Source of the DNA: Methylacidiphilales bacterium
GTDB lineage: Bacteria; Verrucomicrobiota; Verrucomicrobiia; Methylacidiphilales; UBA1321
Assembly: GCA_026225555.1 (NCBI GenBank)
Contig: JAMFSY010000111.1
Coordinates: forward strand, 1-64,000
Direction: 5' to 3'
Length of the DNA stretch: 64,000 nucleotides
Each line of letters begins with the position of its first letter. The first letter of the stretch is position 1. Made by a program: the position numbers and the translations under genes. Under the pieces are notes generated by a model that saw nothing but the letters and a program-made list of their open reading frames with translations, was not told the origin of the DNA and ran no database searches. Positions 39,138 to 49,840 of the stretch are shown piece after piece.

Positions 39138-40232
39138 ATGAAAAATATCCAGCAAACGATCCAATCTCTTCTCGATCAATCCTTCACGGAAAAAGACGGC
39201 GAGCGCGGGGCCCAGGTCGCGGTCTACCAACACGGCAAACTGGTAGTGAATGCCTTCGTCGGAATCGCCGATCCCGCAACTGGTCGCCCCGTCGATGAGA
39301 AAACCCTCTTCGCCGCCTTCTCCACCGGTAAGGGAATGGCCGCGACCCTCGTTCATCTTCTCGTCGAAAGGGGCCAGATCACTTACGAGACGCCGATTGC
39401 CAGCGTCTGGCCGGAGTTTGCCACCCACGGTAAAGACAAGATCACTTTACGGCACGCGCTCAATCATACGGCGGGCCTTTCCCAAATGCCCACCGGCCTC
39501 GGGCATGCCGAACTCTGCAATTGGGAAAAAATGTGCGAAAAAATCGCCGACCTGACACCGCTGACGCCCCCGGGCATGACGATGGCCTATCATGCCATCA
39601 CCTACAGCTGGCTGCTGGGCGAAGTTGCGCGCCGGGTGGATGGACGCCCCTTCCCGCAAATGCTTCGCGAGGAAATCACCATTCCCCTTGGTATCGCCGA
39701 CGATCTCTTTTTCGGCATTCCGGATGAGGTGGAGTCGCGGGTCGCGATCCTGGAGGCGGAAGTCGATCCCGCGGCCCCGGTTGTCCTGCCTCATGATGCG
39801 ACACCACAAGCTATCCCGGCTTTGGTGCAACCGTTGTACCAATGGATGAATCGTGCCGATGCGCGCCGCGCCTGCATCCCCGCCTCCAACGGCATTATGA
39901 CTGCGCACGCGATCGCCCGCCACTACGCGGCCCTCTTGCCCGGTGGCGTGGACGGAGTTGAACTGCTGCCTCCATCTAGAATCCTTGTGGCCACCGAACC
40001 GCAATTAGCCGGCGACCACAAGCCGGGCGATCCCGTCGCAAATCATCGTCTCGGCTACGCCATGGGCCAGGCTCTTTCCACGAGCGGCTTCGGGCACGGC
40101 GGTTACGGAGGATCAACCGGCTTCGCGGATCCCATCCACGGCATTGCGTTTGGCTTTACGCGAAACCGCTTCATCAATAACACCACGTTGACGAAGGTTT
40201 TCGAGAGCTTGCAAGCGACCCTCTCATCCTGA
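39138..40232 (+). CDS. Serine hydrolase, beta-lactamase/EstB family
   Basis: AAFSTGKGMAATLVHLLVERGQI (SxxK), LNHTAGL, YHAITYSWLLGEVARRV. Confidence 0.9.
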   Translation: MKNIQQTIQSLLDQSFTEKDGERGAQVAVYQHGKLVVNAFVGIADPATGRPVDEKTLFAAFSTGKGMAATLVHLLVERGQITYETPIASVWPEFATHGKDKITLRHALNHTAGLSQMPTGLGHAELCNWEKMCEKIADLTPLTPPGMTMAYHAITYSWLLGEVARRVDGRPFPQMLREEITIPLGIADDLFFGIPDEVESRVAILEAEVDPAAPVVLPHDATPQAIPALVQPLYQWMNRADARRACIPASNGIMTAHAIARHYAALLPGGVDGVELLPPSRILVATEPQLAGDHKPGDPVANHRLGYAMGQALSTSGFGHGGYGGSTGFADPIHGIAFGFTRNRFINNTTLTKVFESLQATLSS

Positions 40233-40318
40233 GCCTGGCGAAGGCCCCGAATCGACTTGAATCCGTGCCTCGATCGGATGCTGGTCGCTTCCCCGTGGCA
40301 CAACCCATGCGGAGGACC

Positions 40319-41422
40319 TTATGACGGGACCCCTTCCGGATTGGTGACGCGCCCAAGCCACTTGGCGCAGCCACGGACAAGCCAGGGGCCGGCGATCAGC
40401 ACGCACATGAGCCGTACCAGATGGACGGTGAGAATGATGGCGGTATCGCCCTGCAATTCAGTGGCGACGGCCGCTACGGAATCGAGGCCGCCGGGAGTCG
40501 CGGCAAGGTAGGCGCTCACCGGATCGAGTTTCAATTCGCGAGTGAGAATCCAGGCCAGCGCGCAAGAACCACTCAGCAAAAGCAACGTCGTTCCGCAAAC
40601 GGGAAGCAGGATGTCCTTGATGGCCTCGATCGTGGATGGATGAAAACGGCCGCCGATCTGAAGACCCATGACCAGATAGGCCGCCGCGAAGAGAGGCCAC
40701 GGCCAGCGTCCCAACGAGACACCGCTGATCTCCAGCAGGAAATAGAGCACGGTCGGGATGAGAAAAGTCCCGGCGGGGATGCGCGTCCGCATGCCTGTCA
40801 GCCAACCCAGGCAAGCCAGGAGGCCCAGCGCAACCAGCTTCCACCAGGCGAAGGGCGGGGCGGGGGTGACCGCCAAGGCCGTCGCCGGATGAGCCGATGA
40901 AACGGGGTGCGAAAGATGCGTCAAAAGCGGCGCGATAAAGGCGAGCGAGGCAAGGATCAACAGCAACCGGGTGTACTGCATGATCACGACGAGGCGCGTG
41001 TCGGCCTTCAAACTGTCGCTCATGGCGGCCATTTCTCCGGCGCCGCCGGGCATCGTCCCGAGAAACGCGGTGGCCACATCGAGCCGGGTGTATCGCGTCA
41101 AAATCCAACCGTTCAGGAGGCTGGTCAAAAGAATGAAAACGACCGCGAATGCGAAAATGGCGAAATGCCTGGGCAGGGTGAGAAGCGTGGATGGCGAAAA
41201 GCCCGCGCCCAAGGCCGTGCCGATAACCGCCTGAGCCGCGATGTAAACCGGCCGAGGCAATTCGGTCGCCTGCCAGTCGCGCACGGCAAAGAGCGCCGAG
41301 GCGACCAGCGGACCAAAAAGCCACGCGGCGGGAAGATGCGCCGCTTGCAACCCCACCGCAAGCAGGATGGCGGTCATGAGCAGAAGAACAGACGAAGGCT
41401 TCATTTCTCCGCGCGAACACAA
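40319..41422 (-). CDS. AbrB-family (duplicated domain) membrane transporter
   Basis: Multi-TM; GTMPGGAGEMAAMSDSLKADTRLV and ATPGGLDSVAAVATELQGDTAIILTVHLVR repeated motif. Confidence 0.87.
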   Translation of the reverse strand: MCSRGEMKPSSVLLLMTAILLAVGLQAAHLPAAWLFGPLVASALFAVRDWQATELPRPVYIAAQAVIGTALGAGFSPSTLLTLPRHFAIFAFAVVFILLTSLLNGWILTRYTRLDVATAFLGTMPGGAGEMAAMSDSLKADTRLVVIMQYTRLLLILASLAFIAPLLTHLSHPVSSAHPATALAVTPAPPFAWWKLVALGLLACLGWLTGMRTRIPAGTFLIPTVLYFLLEISGVSLGRWPWPLFAAAYLVMGLQIGGRFHPSTIEAIKDILLPVCGTTLLLLSGSCALAWILTRELKLDPVSAYLAATPGGLDSVAAVATELQGDTAIILTVHLVRLMCVLIAGPWLVRGCAKWLGRVTNPEGVPS

Positions 41423-41988
41423 GCCGCCAGCACTTCCTCCGTTGAGCGGACCACGCCGAGCCGCGGCAGAATATCCCGGATCGCGAAGGCATGGGCCTCC
41501 GCACTGATCGAGCTCATCGCGTCTTCCACAAAGACCTGGGCATAACCCAGTTCATGGGCGACGCGGGCGGTCGATTCGACCCCGAAGTTGGTGGCAATGC
41601 CGCCGAGGACAATTTTCTTCACGCCCCGACGGCGTAACTGGAGATCGAGCTCCGTGCCGTAAAAGGCGCCCCATTGACGCTTGCCAATCACGAGGTCGCC
41701 GGGACGCGGCCCGATTTCGGGCACGAGTTCCGACCAGTCAGGCGGCATGGATCCCCGTTGCATCGGCGAATCGACTTCCAGTTGCAGCGCATCGCGGCCA
41801 TCGGCCGAGAATCCGACGTGAACCAGGACGACGGGTGCCTGCTCCTCACGGAAACGCTCGGCCAGCCGAACACCATTCTGCACCACGTCCGCACCGGAAC
41901 GGGGCGCGAGAGGCAGGGGGACAATGCCGCGCTGAAGATCGATGAGGACCAGGGCGGTGTGACTAAGATCGATGGGGGATGTGTTCAT
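41401..41988 (-). CDS. Isochorismatase-family hydrolase
   Basis: ALVLIDLQRGI (D), VIGKRQWGAFYGTELDLQLRRRGVKKIVLGGIATNFGVESTARVAHELGYAQVFVEDAMSS; note N instead of Cys at the usual nucleophile position in GIATNFGV. Confidence 0.87.
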   Translation of the reverse strand: MNTSPIDLSHTALVLIDLQRGIVPLPLAPRSGADVVQNGVRLAERFREEQAPVVLVHVGFSADGRDALQLEVDSPMQRGSMPPDWSELVPEIGPRPGDLVIGKRQWGAFYGTELDLQLRRRGVKKIVLGGIATNFGVESTARVAHELGYAQVFVEDAMSSISAEAHAFAIRDILPRLGVVRSTEEVLAACVRAEK

Positions 41989-42006
41989 GAGATTTATTTT
42001 GGAGTT

Positions 42007-42429
42007 TTAACTTTGGGCGATCCGGTCGAGGACCTCGAGGCCCGCCAACACGGCGCGTAGATCTTGGGAATTCAGCTTCTTAAATTCGTCGACCAGCCAG
42101 GCTTGGCGCAGATCGCGGCCCCGGTTCAGCGCCTTGCGTCCAGAGAGGGAAAGCGAGATCAGCACTTGGCGGCGGTCCTGGGGATGGGGTGTCCGCTTGA
42201 TCCAGCGGCGACGATCCAGGGCATCGAGCGTCTGGCCGATGGTCTGCGGGCGGACCTTCTCAAGAGCCGCCAGGGCGCTCGGGGTCATCTCGCCTTTCTC
42301 ATCCAGCCAGACCAGCACGCCCTGCTCGGACCGGGCGGGCCCCTTTTCGCCGACGGCGGCGTAGGCACGGCGGACCAGGAGACGCATCACCTTGCGAAGC
42401 TTGAGGGCAGCCGTGTCGATTTCATTCAT
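42007..42429 (-). CDS. MarR-family transcriptional regulator
   Basis: LAALEKVRPQTIGQTLDALDRRRWIKRTPHPQDRRQVLISLSLSGRKAL. Confidence 0.93.
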   Translation of the reverse strand: MNEIDTAALKLRKVMRLLVRRAYAAVGEKGPARSEQGVLVWLDEKGEMTPSALAALEKVRPQTIGQTLDALDRRRWIKRTPHPQDRRQVLISLSLSGRKALNRGRDLRQAWLVDEFKKLNSQDLRAVLAGLEVLDRIAQS

Positions 42430-42432
42430 ATC

Positions 42433-42447
42433 ATCAGTATTACTGAT
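42433..42447. promoter_or_regulatory. Perfect palindrome, candidate MarR operator
   Basis: ATCAGTA-T-TACTGAT, 4 bp upstream of the marR start codon. Confidence 0.6.
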
Positions 42448-42521
42448 AATACGTTATACTGTCAAAATGCCTCTTGTCAAGCCACCCGGAAAATCAAGCG
42501 ACCAACCCTCGAGGGGATTCC

Positions 42522-43574
42522 TCAGGCCGCCTGCTTCAGCGACGCCATGTCGATGACGAAGCGGTACTTCACGTCGCCCTTAAGCAGCCGGTCGTAGGCC
42601 TCGTTGACCTGCTGGATGCGGATCATTTCGATATCGCTGACAATTCCGTGCTCGGCGCAGAAATCGAGCATTTCCTGGGTCTCCGCAATGCCTCCGATGG
42701 CCGAGCCGGCGAAGTTGCGGCGCGGCATGATGAGATTGAAGGCGGCAATGGCCAGAGGATTTTCCGGCGCGCCGACCAGCGTCAGCGTCCCGTCCCACTT
42801 CACCAGATTCAGGTAGGCATTGATGTCATGATTAGCCGAGACGCAATCGAGAATGAAATCGAAGCTGCCGGAGTGCTTCTTCATCTCGTCCTCGTTTTTT
42901 GAGACGACCACTTCGTGGGCGCCGAGGCGCAACGCATCGGCCGTCTTTCCCGGCGAAGTGGTAAAGAGCACCACGTGCGCGCCAAAGGCCCGGGCGAACT
43001 TGACGCCCATGTGACCGAGCCCGCCAAGGCCAACGACGCCGACCTTTTTTCCAGGCCCGACTTTCCAATGGCGCAACGGCGAGTAGGTGGTGATGCCCGC
43101 GCAGAGCAGAGGCGCGGTCGCGGCGAGGTCGAGTTTCTCGGGAATGCGCAGAGTGAAGGCTTCATCCACGACCACCGATTCCGAGTAACCGCCGTAGGTC
43201 ATGCCCCCGGAATGTTTGTCGGGCCCGTTGTAGGTGAGGACAGGAACGTGCGAGCAATATTGTTCCTGACCCGCTTCACAGGCCGGACAGGTGCGGCACG
43301 AATCGACCATGCAACCCACGGCGGCCAGATCGCCCTCCTTGAATTTTTTGACCTCGCGTCCGACCTTCGTCACCCGTCCCACGATTTCGTGGCCGGGAAC
43401 GCAGGGATAGGTCGTGTTATGCCACTCGTTGCGGGCTTGATGCAGATCGGAATGGCACACCCCGCAGTAGAGGATTTCGATGACCACGTCCTTCGGCAGC
43501 GGATCGCGCCGATGGATGGAAAACGGAGCCAGGAGTGAGGCAGCGGTTTGGGCGGCGTAGGATTTAGTGCTCAT
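42522..43574 (-). CDS. Zinc-dependent NAD(P) alcohol dehydrogenase (YahK/cinnamyl-alcohol type)
   Basis: YCGVCHSDLHQARNEW, PGHEIVGRVTKVG, CxxCxxC zinc segment SCRTCPACEAGQEQYC, VGVVGLGGLGHMGVKFARA. Confidence 0.93.
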   Translation of the reverse strand: MSTKSYAAQTAASLLAPFSIHRRDPLPKDVVIEILYCGVCHSDLHQARNEWHNTTYPCVPGHEIVGRVTKVGREVKKFKEGDLAAVGCMVDSCRTCPACEAGQEQYCSHVPVLTYNGPDKHSGGMTYGGYSESVVVDEAFTLRIPEKLDLAATAPLLCAGITTYSPLRHWKVGPGKKVGVVGLGGLGHMGVKFARAFGAHVVLFTTSPGKTADALRLGAHEVVVSKNEDEMKKHSGSFDFILDCVSANHDINAYLNLVKWDGTLTLVGAPENPLAIAAFNLIMPRRNFAGSAIGGIAETQEMLDFCAEHGIVSDIEMIRIQQVNEAYDRLLKGDVKYRFVIDMASLKQAA

Positions 43575-43684
43575 AAGAGTATAAATAGCGCAAAGGGAAT
43601 GGACTTCTCTTGTAATCTTGCTCGCTCTATCGGGATTTTGCTCAAAAATGGCCTGAGAGAGCGCCCAATCATCTTCGCCCCGCC

Positions 43685-44593
43685 ATGAAAACCCTGTCCC
43701 CAAGCACACTGGCCGAAGCCTCCGCGCAGCGCATGCCCGGCAAGCTCGTGGCCAGCAGCAGCAGCGGGCCATGGAAGGACCTGATGGTGCGGATTTATTC
43801 CCTGCCCCGGATTGAGCAAAGCATCATCGTGCCAGCGGTGGCTGAGCCGCTGATCGTGTGGGTTCTTTCCGGGGATGCGGTCTTCGAAGAACGGGAACTG
43901 GGCGGCGAGTGGCAGGCCAATCGGGTCAAGGCCAACGACTTTTTCCTCACCACCTCGCCCACGCCCTACGAGTTGCGCTGGAAGATCGCCGACGGCACGC
44001 CGTTCGAAGCCTTGCATCTCTATCTGGGACTGCCCATTTTTCGGCGAGCAATCAAGGAGGTGCTGGGCCGGGAGACCGCCTCGCTTCGTCTGCGCGAGAT
44101 TTCCGGCGGGCGGGATCCCGTTCTGTCCGCTTTCCTGGGCCAGCTTCACCAGGAATTCAAGGCCCCGCACCAAGCCAGCGCCCTTTTTGTCCAGGGCATT
44201 GCGCAAAGTCTCGCCGTGCATCTGGTGCGCCGTTATGCGGATGAGAGCGGACTGCGCGAGCAGCGGGGCGGCTTGCCCGCGTTCAAATTGCGCAAGGTCA
44301 CCGATTTCATGGAGGCCCACCTCGCCGAGAATTTTCGCTTGGGCCGTTTGTCGCGCGAGGCCGGGATGAGTGAGTTTCACTTCTGCCGACTCTTTCGCAA
44401 AACGACCGGCCTAACCCCGACCGGTTACTTCATCCGTTTGCGCATGGAGAAGGCCCGGGCGCTCTTGCGGGAAACCAGCAAGAGCGTCCTCGAGGTCGGA
44501 CTCGACGTCGGCTATTCGAGCCCGAGCCACTTCACGCAAATTTTCCAGCGAGAGGTCGGAATCCTGCCCAGTGAGTACCGGCGGCGCGATTGA
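43685..44593 (+). CDS. AraC-family regulator with cupin-like N-terminus
   Basis: RLGRLSREAGMSEFHFCRLFRKTTGLTPTGYFIRLRMEKARALLRETSKSVLEVGLDVGYSSPSHFTQIFQREVG. Confidence 0.93.
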   Translation: MKTLSPSTLAEASAQRMPGKLVASSSSGPWKDLMVRIYSLPRIEQSIIVPAVAEPLIVWVLSGDAVFEERELGGEWQANRVKANDFFLTTSPTPYELRWKIADGTPFEALHLYLGLPIFRRAIKEVLGRETASLRLREISGGRDPVLSAFLGQLHQEFKAPHQASALFVQGIAQSLAVHLVRRYADESGLREQRGGLPAFKLRKVTDFMEAHLAENFRLGRLSREAGMSEFHFCRLFRKTTGLTPTGYFIRLRMEKARALLRETSKSVLEVGLDVGYSSPSHFTQIFQREVGILPSEYRRRD

Positions 44594-45685
<1,092 letters not shown>

Positions 45686-45762
45686 TTCCGGCGAAAGGGA
45701 GCACGCCATTCCCCGCCAAGGTTGTGATGCCTTGGCGGGATTGTCGTCTGAAGACGGAAGGC

Positions 45763-46776
45763 CTACAAGGGCGGCTTGCTGTAGATCTGGTCGAAGACGC
45801 CGCCGCTTTCAAACTGTTCCTTCTGGACCTTGTCCCAGCTTCCAAAAAGTTCCTCCAGGGTGAAGAGTTTGATGGGCTTGAATTCATCGGCATATTTCGC
45901 CAGCACATCCGCCTCGCGCGGACGGTAATAGTGGCGGGCGATGATCTCCTGGCCCTCCGGCGAGTAGAGATACCGCAGATAGGCTGTGGCCACGGCACGC
46001 GTGTCATGCTTGTCGATATTGGCATCGACCACGGCCACCGGTAATTCCGCCAGGATCGACTGGCTGGGATAAACGATCTCGTATTGGCCGGGGTTGAGCT
46101 TGTTGACCGTGAGCAGCGCCTCATTTTCCCAGGCAATCATGGCGTCGCCTTCGCCATGCTCGACGAAAGTCACGGTCGTATCGCGTGCTCCGGTGCCGAG
46201 CACTTTGATGTGGCCGCCATAAAGCGCCGTGACGAAGGCCCGCGCTTTGGCTTCGTCATGATTGGAGGTCTCCAGCGCGTATCCGTAAGCCGCCAGATAA
46301 TTCCAGCGGGCACCGCCTCCCGTCTTGGGATTGGCCGCCACCACTTCAACGCCCGGCCGAATCAAATCGGGCCAGTCATGAATGCCCTTGGGATTCCCCT
46401 TGCGCACCACCAGGACAATGGTCGAGGTATAAGGCGAACTGTTGTGCGGGAAATGGGCCTGCCATTTCGGGTCAAGATCGTGGACCTTGGCCACGGCATC
46501 CACATCGTTCGGCGTTGAAAGCGTCAGGACATCGGCGGGCAAACCATCGATCACCGCCCGGGCCTGTTTGCCGGAGCCGCCATGCGATTGGCTGATCGTG
46601 ACGTCGTCGCCGGTCTGCTTTTTCCAGTAGGCCGCGAAAACCGGATTGTAATCCGCATAAAGCTCCCGCGTGGGATCATAGGAGACGTTGAGGAGCGAAA
46701 CCGCCTTCGCGCTGAGCGAGGTTGGAGCCATCGCTGAAACTGTCAGGAGGACAAGGAGGGTGGTTATCAATTTCAT
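45763..46776 (-). CDS. Sulfate/thiosulfate ABC transporter substrate-binding protein
   Basis: Signal peptide; LLNVSYDPTRELYADYNPVFAAYWK, SHGGSGKQARAVIDGLPADVLTLSTPNDVDAVA. Confidence 0.92.
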   Translation of the reverse strand: MKLITTLLVLLTVSAMAPTSLSAKAVSLLNVSYDPTRELYADYNPVFAAYWKKQTGDDVTISQSHGGSGKQARAVIDGLPADVLTLSTPNDVDAVAKVHDLDPKWQAHFPHNSSPYTSTIVLVVRKGNPKGIHDWPDLIRPGVEVVAANPKTGGGARWNYLAAYGYALETSNHDEAKARAFVTALYGGHIKVLGTGARDTTVTFVEHGEGDAMIAWENEALLTVNKLNPGQYEIVYPSQSILAELPVAVVDANIDKHDTRAVATAYLRYLYSPEGQEIIARHYYRPREADVLAKYADEFKPIKLFTLEELFGSWDKVQKEQFESGGVFDQIYSKPPL

Positions 46777-46891
46777 GCGGCTAGGATCTATAGGACGATT
46801 CACGGGATGGTTCGAGACGGGATTCAATATTCGTCTATAGATTTAATATAATTTAACTTTTGTCGAGGTATTTCCTCAACCTTTGCGCCAG

Positions 46892-48157
46892 TCAAACTAA
46901 CTCGGCCTGCGGCGCGGCGGGCAAAACGACCTGCCTCGGCGAATGCCGCGAAAGCCTGACCAGAACCAGGCCCACCATGGCCGTGGCGCCTCCACCCCAC
47001 ATGACGGCGGAAGTTCCGAAAGCATCCACCACCCTTCCCCCAAGCACCGAGCCCAAGGCGATAAAGATCTGAAAGGTGGAGACCATCAGCGCCGCGCCGC
47101 CTTCCAGGGCTTCCGGAGCAGCCTTGAAGACCCAGAGCTGGAGTCCAATCGGCATGCCTCCAAAAGCCAGGCCCCAAATCACCAGGAGGACGGTGATACC
47201 GACCTGATGACCACGGGCAAAGGGCAGCAGGAAAATCGCCCCCGCCATCAAGGCAACAACAATGGTCACCGTACTGCGCAGATGGCGGGCGGCACCGGCG
47301 CCTCCGGCGAAGTTACCTACGATTCCCGCCACACCGTAAGCCAGCAGCAGCGTGCTTAGGAAGGCGGCGCCGATCCCGTTCTCCTTCAGAAAGGGCGTGA
47401 CGTAAGTGTAAGCGGCGAAATGGCCGGCAATCACGAAGGCGATGGTAAGAAGGCCCAGCCGCGCGTCGGCGTGCCGCAGTAAGTGCGTCAGTTGGCGAAT
47501 GCCGGGCGCCGGTGGCGATGGAAGCGAGGGAAGAACGAATAGCTGCGCCACACCAGTGAGAAGCGCAACGCCTCCAACCGCCGCAAAGGCGACGCGCCAT
47601 CCGGCAAAACCGGCAATGAACGTTCCGGCGGGAACTCCCAACACGGTGGCGATGGAGATCCCGGCCATGATGACGGTCGTCGCGCGCGCCATCGCGGCCT
47701 TGGGCACCAGGCGTCCGCCGAGCGTGACCGCAATGGTCCAAAAGCCGCCAAGACTAATACCGAACAAAACGCGGCTCACCAACATCACCGTAAAGTTGGG
47801 AGCCAGCGCGGAGATCAGGTTGGAAGCAACAAGCAATCCGATGAGGGACAGCACGAGAATGCGTCGGTCGATCCGTCCCGCCCCAATGGTCATGATCGGT
47901 CCGGCGAAGGCCGCGACCAGACCGGGAATGGTTATCATAAGACCCGCCGTCCCATCGGAGACGCGTAATCCAGATGCGATGTGAGTCAGTAAACCGATGG
48001 GCAGGAATTCGGAAGTGACAACGACAAATGCGCCGAGCGCCACCGAAAAAACGGCCAGCCAGGATTTAAAGTTGGAGCGATGATGCGGGGCCTCGTGGCC
48101 AATGTGTTTTCGATTCATGGGGGTACAGCAGTCCTCGGCGGACAAAGTGACTTTCAT
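46892..48157 (-). CDS. MFS transporter (DHA1/arabinose-efflux type)
   Basis: 12-TM pattern; LPIGLLTHIASGLRVSDGTAGLMITIPGLVAAFAGPIM...GRIDRR. Confidence 0.91.
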   Translation of the reverse strand: MKVTLSAEDCCTPMNRKHIGHEAPHHRSNFKSWLAVFSVALGAFVVVTSEFLPIGLLTHIASGLRVSDGTAGLMITIPGLVAAFAGPIMTIGAGRIDRRILVLSLIGLLVASNLISALAPNFTVMLVSRVLFGISLGGFWTIAVTLGGRLVPKAAMARATTVIMAGISIATVLGVPAGTFIAGFAGWRVAFAAVGGVALLTGVAQLFVLPSLPSPPAPGIRQLTHLLRHADARLGLLTIAFVIAGHFAAYTYVTPFLKENGIGAAFLSTLLLAYGVAGIVGNFAGGAGAARHLRSTVTIVVALMAGAIFLLPFARGHQVGITVLLVIWGLAFGGMPIGLQLWVFKAAPEALEGGAALMVSTFQIFIALGSVLGGRVVDAFGTSAVMWGGGATAMVGLVLVRLSRHSPRQVVLPAAPQAELV

Positions 48158-48361
48158 GCCGGGCGATTCTCCGGCCCGGAGATTTCAGGCAGGGAAAAGC
48201 AATCGCTTGCAAAACGATTTAAGCGTGAGGAAAGAGGCATTATCCGAACGGGCACAAGTAGGCACGCTTACCCATTTTTGACGTATGTCAAACGGCCCCG
48301 TGGGATGTAGCGGCTTGGCGGCGCTTATCCATTCCGCTTGGGATGGCAATGGCGACGCACG

Positions 48362-48392
48362 GGTAGCAGCGGTGAACCACACCGCCGCTACC
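48362..48392. repeat. Intergenic hairpin downstream of xylA (family B)
   Basis: GGTAGCAGCGGTG-AACCA-CACCGCCGCTACC. Confidence 0.6.
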
Positions 48393-48408
48393 GAGGGAAA
48401 AATTTCTC

Positions 48409-49728
48409 TTAGTGCAGGTAGGTATTCAGGAGATTCTCGAGATACTCCTGGTGACCGCTGCGGGACTTGGGTTCGCCGAGTTTTTTCAGGACAAGCTTTT
48501 CGAGGTCCTTGAAGCTGGTCTTCTTCTTTTCGATGGCGGCGCCGTAGTCGCCGTCATAACTCGAATAACGGTCCTGCACGAATTTCTCGAGCTTGCCGTC
48601 GGCGCGGATCTTAAGCGCGAGTTTGAACGCCAGCGCGTAGGCGTCCATGCCGCCGATGTGGGCGTAGAATAAATCCTCCACGTCGGTGGAAGCCCGGCGC
48701 AATTTTGCGTCGAAGTTGAAGCCGCCCGAGCCGAGTCCGCCCGCCCGCAGGATGGAGACCATCGCCAGGGTCAGCTCCTTCACGTCGGTATTGAACTGGT
48801 CGGTGTCCCAGCCCAGCAGCATGTCGCCGGAGTTCGCATCGATGGAGCCGAGCATGCCAACGGCGGCGGCGACCTCGATCTCATGCGAGAAGGTGTGGCC
48901 GGCCAGCGTGGCGTGGTTGGTTTCGATGTTGAACTTGAAATGCTTCTCCAGGCCGAATGTGCGCAGGAACGCGATACCGCTGGCGACATCGAAATCGTAC
49001 TGGTGCTTGGTCGGCTCCTTTGGCTTCGGCTCGATCAGGAACTGGCCCTTGAAACCGATCTCTTTGGCGTAATCGACCGCCATGTGCAGGAACGCGGCCA
49101 GGTGCGCCTGTTCCCGTTTCAGGTCGGTGTTGAGCAACGTTTCATAACCTTCACGTCCGCCCCAGAAAACGTAGTTCTCGCCACCAAGCGCCTTGGTCGC
49201 CTCCATCGCCTTCTTCACCTGGGCCGCGGCGTAGGCGAAGACATGCGCATCCGGATTGGTCGCGGCGCCGTTCATATACCGGGGATTGGAAAAGAGATTG
49301 GCCGTGCCCCAGAGCAGCTTGATGCCGGTCGCCTTTTGCAGCTGTTTGGCGTGAGCCACGATTTTGTCGAGGTTGCGGTTGGACTCGGCCAGGGTGCGGC
49401 CTTCCGGCGCGATGTCGCGGTCGTGAAAGGCGTAGAAGGGAGCCTGGATCTTGGTGAAGAATTCAAAGGCGGCATCCATCCGGTTCTTCGCGATGGAGAC
49501 CGGATCGGTCCCCTTTTCCCAGGGCCGCACGATGGTGCCGGGACCAAACGGATCCGCTCCCACCCCACGAAACGAATGCCAGTAGGCGATCGAAAACCGA
49601 AGATGCTCCTTGAGCGTCTTGCCACCGATGATTTCCTCGGGATTATAATGCTTGAACGCCAGCGGATTGCCGCTGCCGGGCCCTTCATAAGCTACCGTCT
49701 TGATCTTGGGAAAGTGAGTTTTGGCCAT
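48409..49728 (-). CDS. xylA: Xylose isomerase
   Basis: [12 protein letters not shown]-type motif [53 protein letters not shown]. Confidence 0.96.
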   Translation of the reverse strand: MAKTHFPKIKTVAYEGPGSGNPLAFKHYNPEEIIGGKTLKEHLRFSIAYWHSFRGVGADPFGPGTIVRPWEKGTDPVSIAKNRMDAAFEFFTKIQAPFYAFHDRDIAPEGRTLAESNRNLDKIVAHAKQLQKATGIKLLWGTANLFSNPRYMNGAATNPDAHVFAYAAAQVKKAMEATKALGGENYVFWGGREGYETLLNTDLKREQAHLAAFLHMAVDYAKEIGFKGQFLIEPKPKEPTKHQYDFDVASGIAFLRTFGLEKHFKFNIETNHATLAGHTFSHEIEVAAAVGMLGSIDANSGDMLLGWDTDQFNTDVKELTLAMVSILRAGGLGSGGFNFDAKLRRASTDVEDLFYAHIGGMDAYALAFKLALKIRADGKLEKFVQDRYSSYDGDYGAAIEKKKTSFKDLEKLVLKKLGEPKSRSGHQEYLENLLNTYLH

Positions 49729-49840
49729 AGAGCCCTCCATATTTCGACGAAGATTTGCGTTGGTCGAGCTTTTCCAGCAATAATTGCGGAACGGCACGGC
49801 TCCTCTGAAAAAGGGCTGATTGAACTTTTAAATTTTTCCT

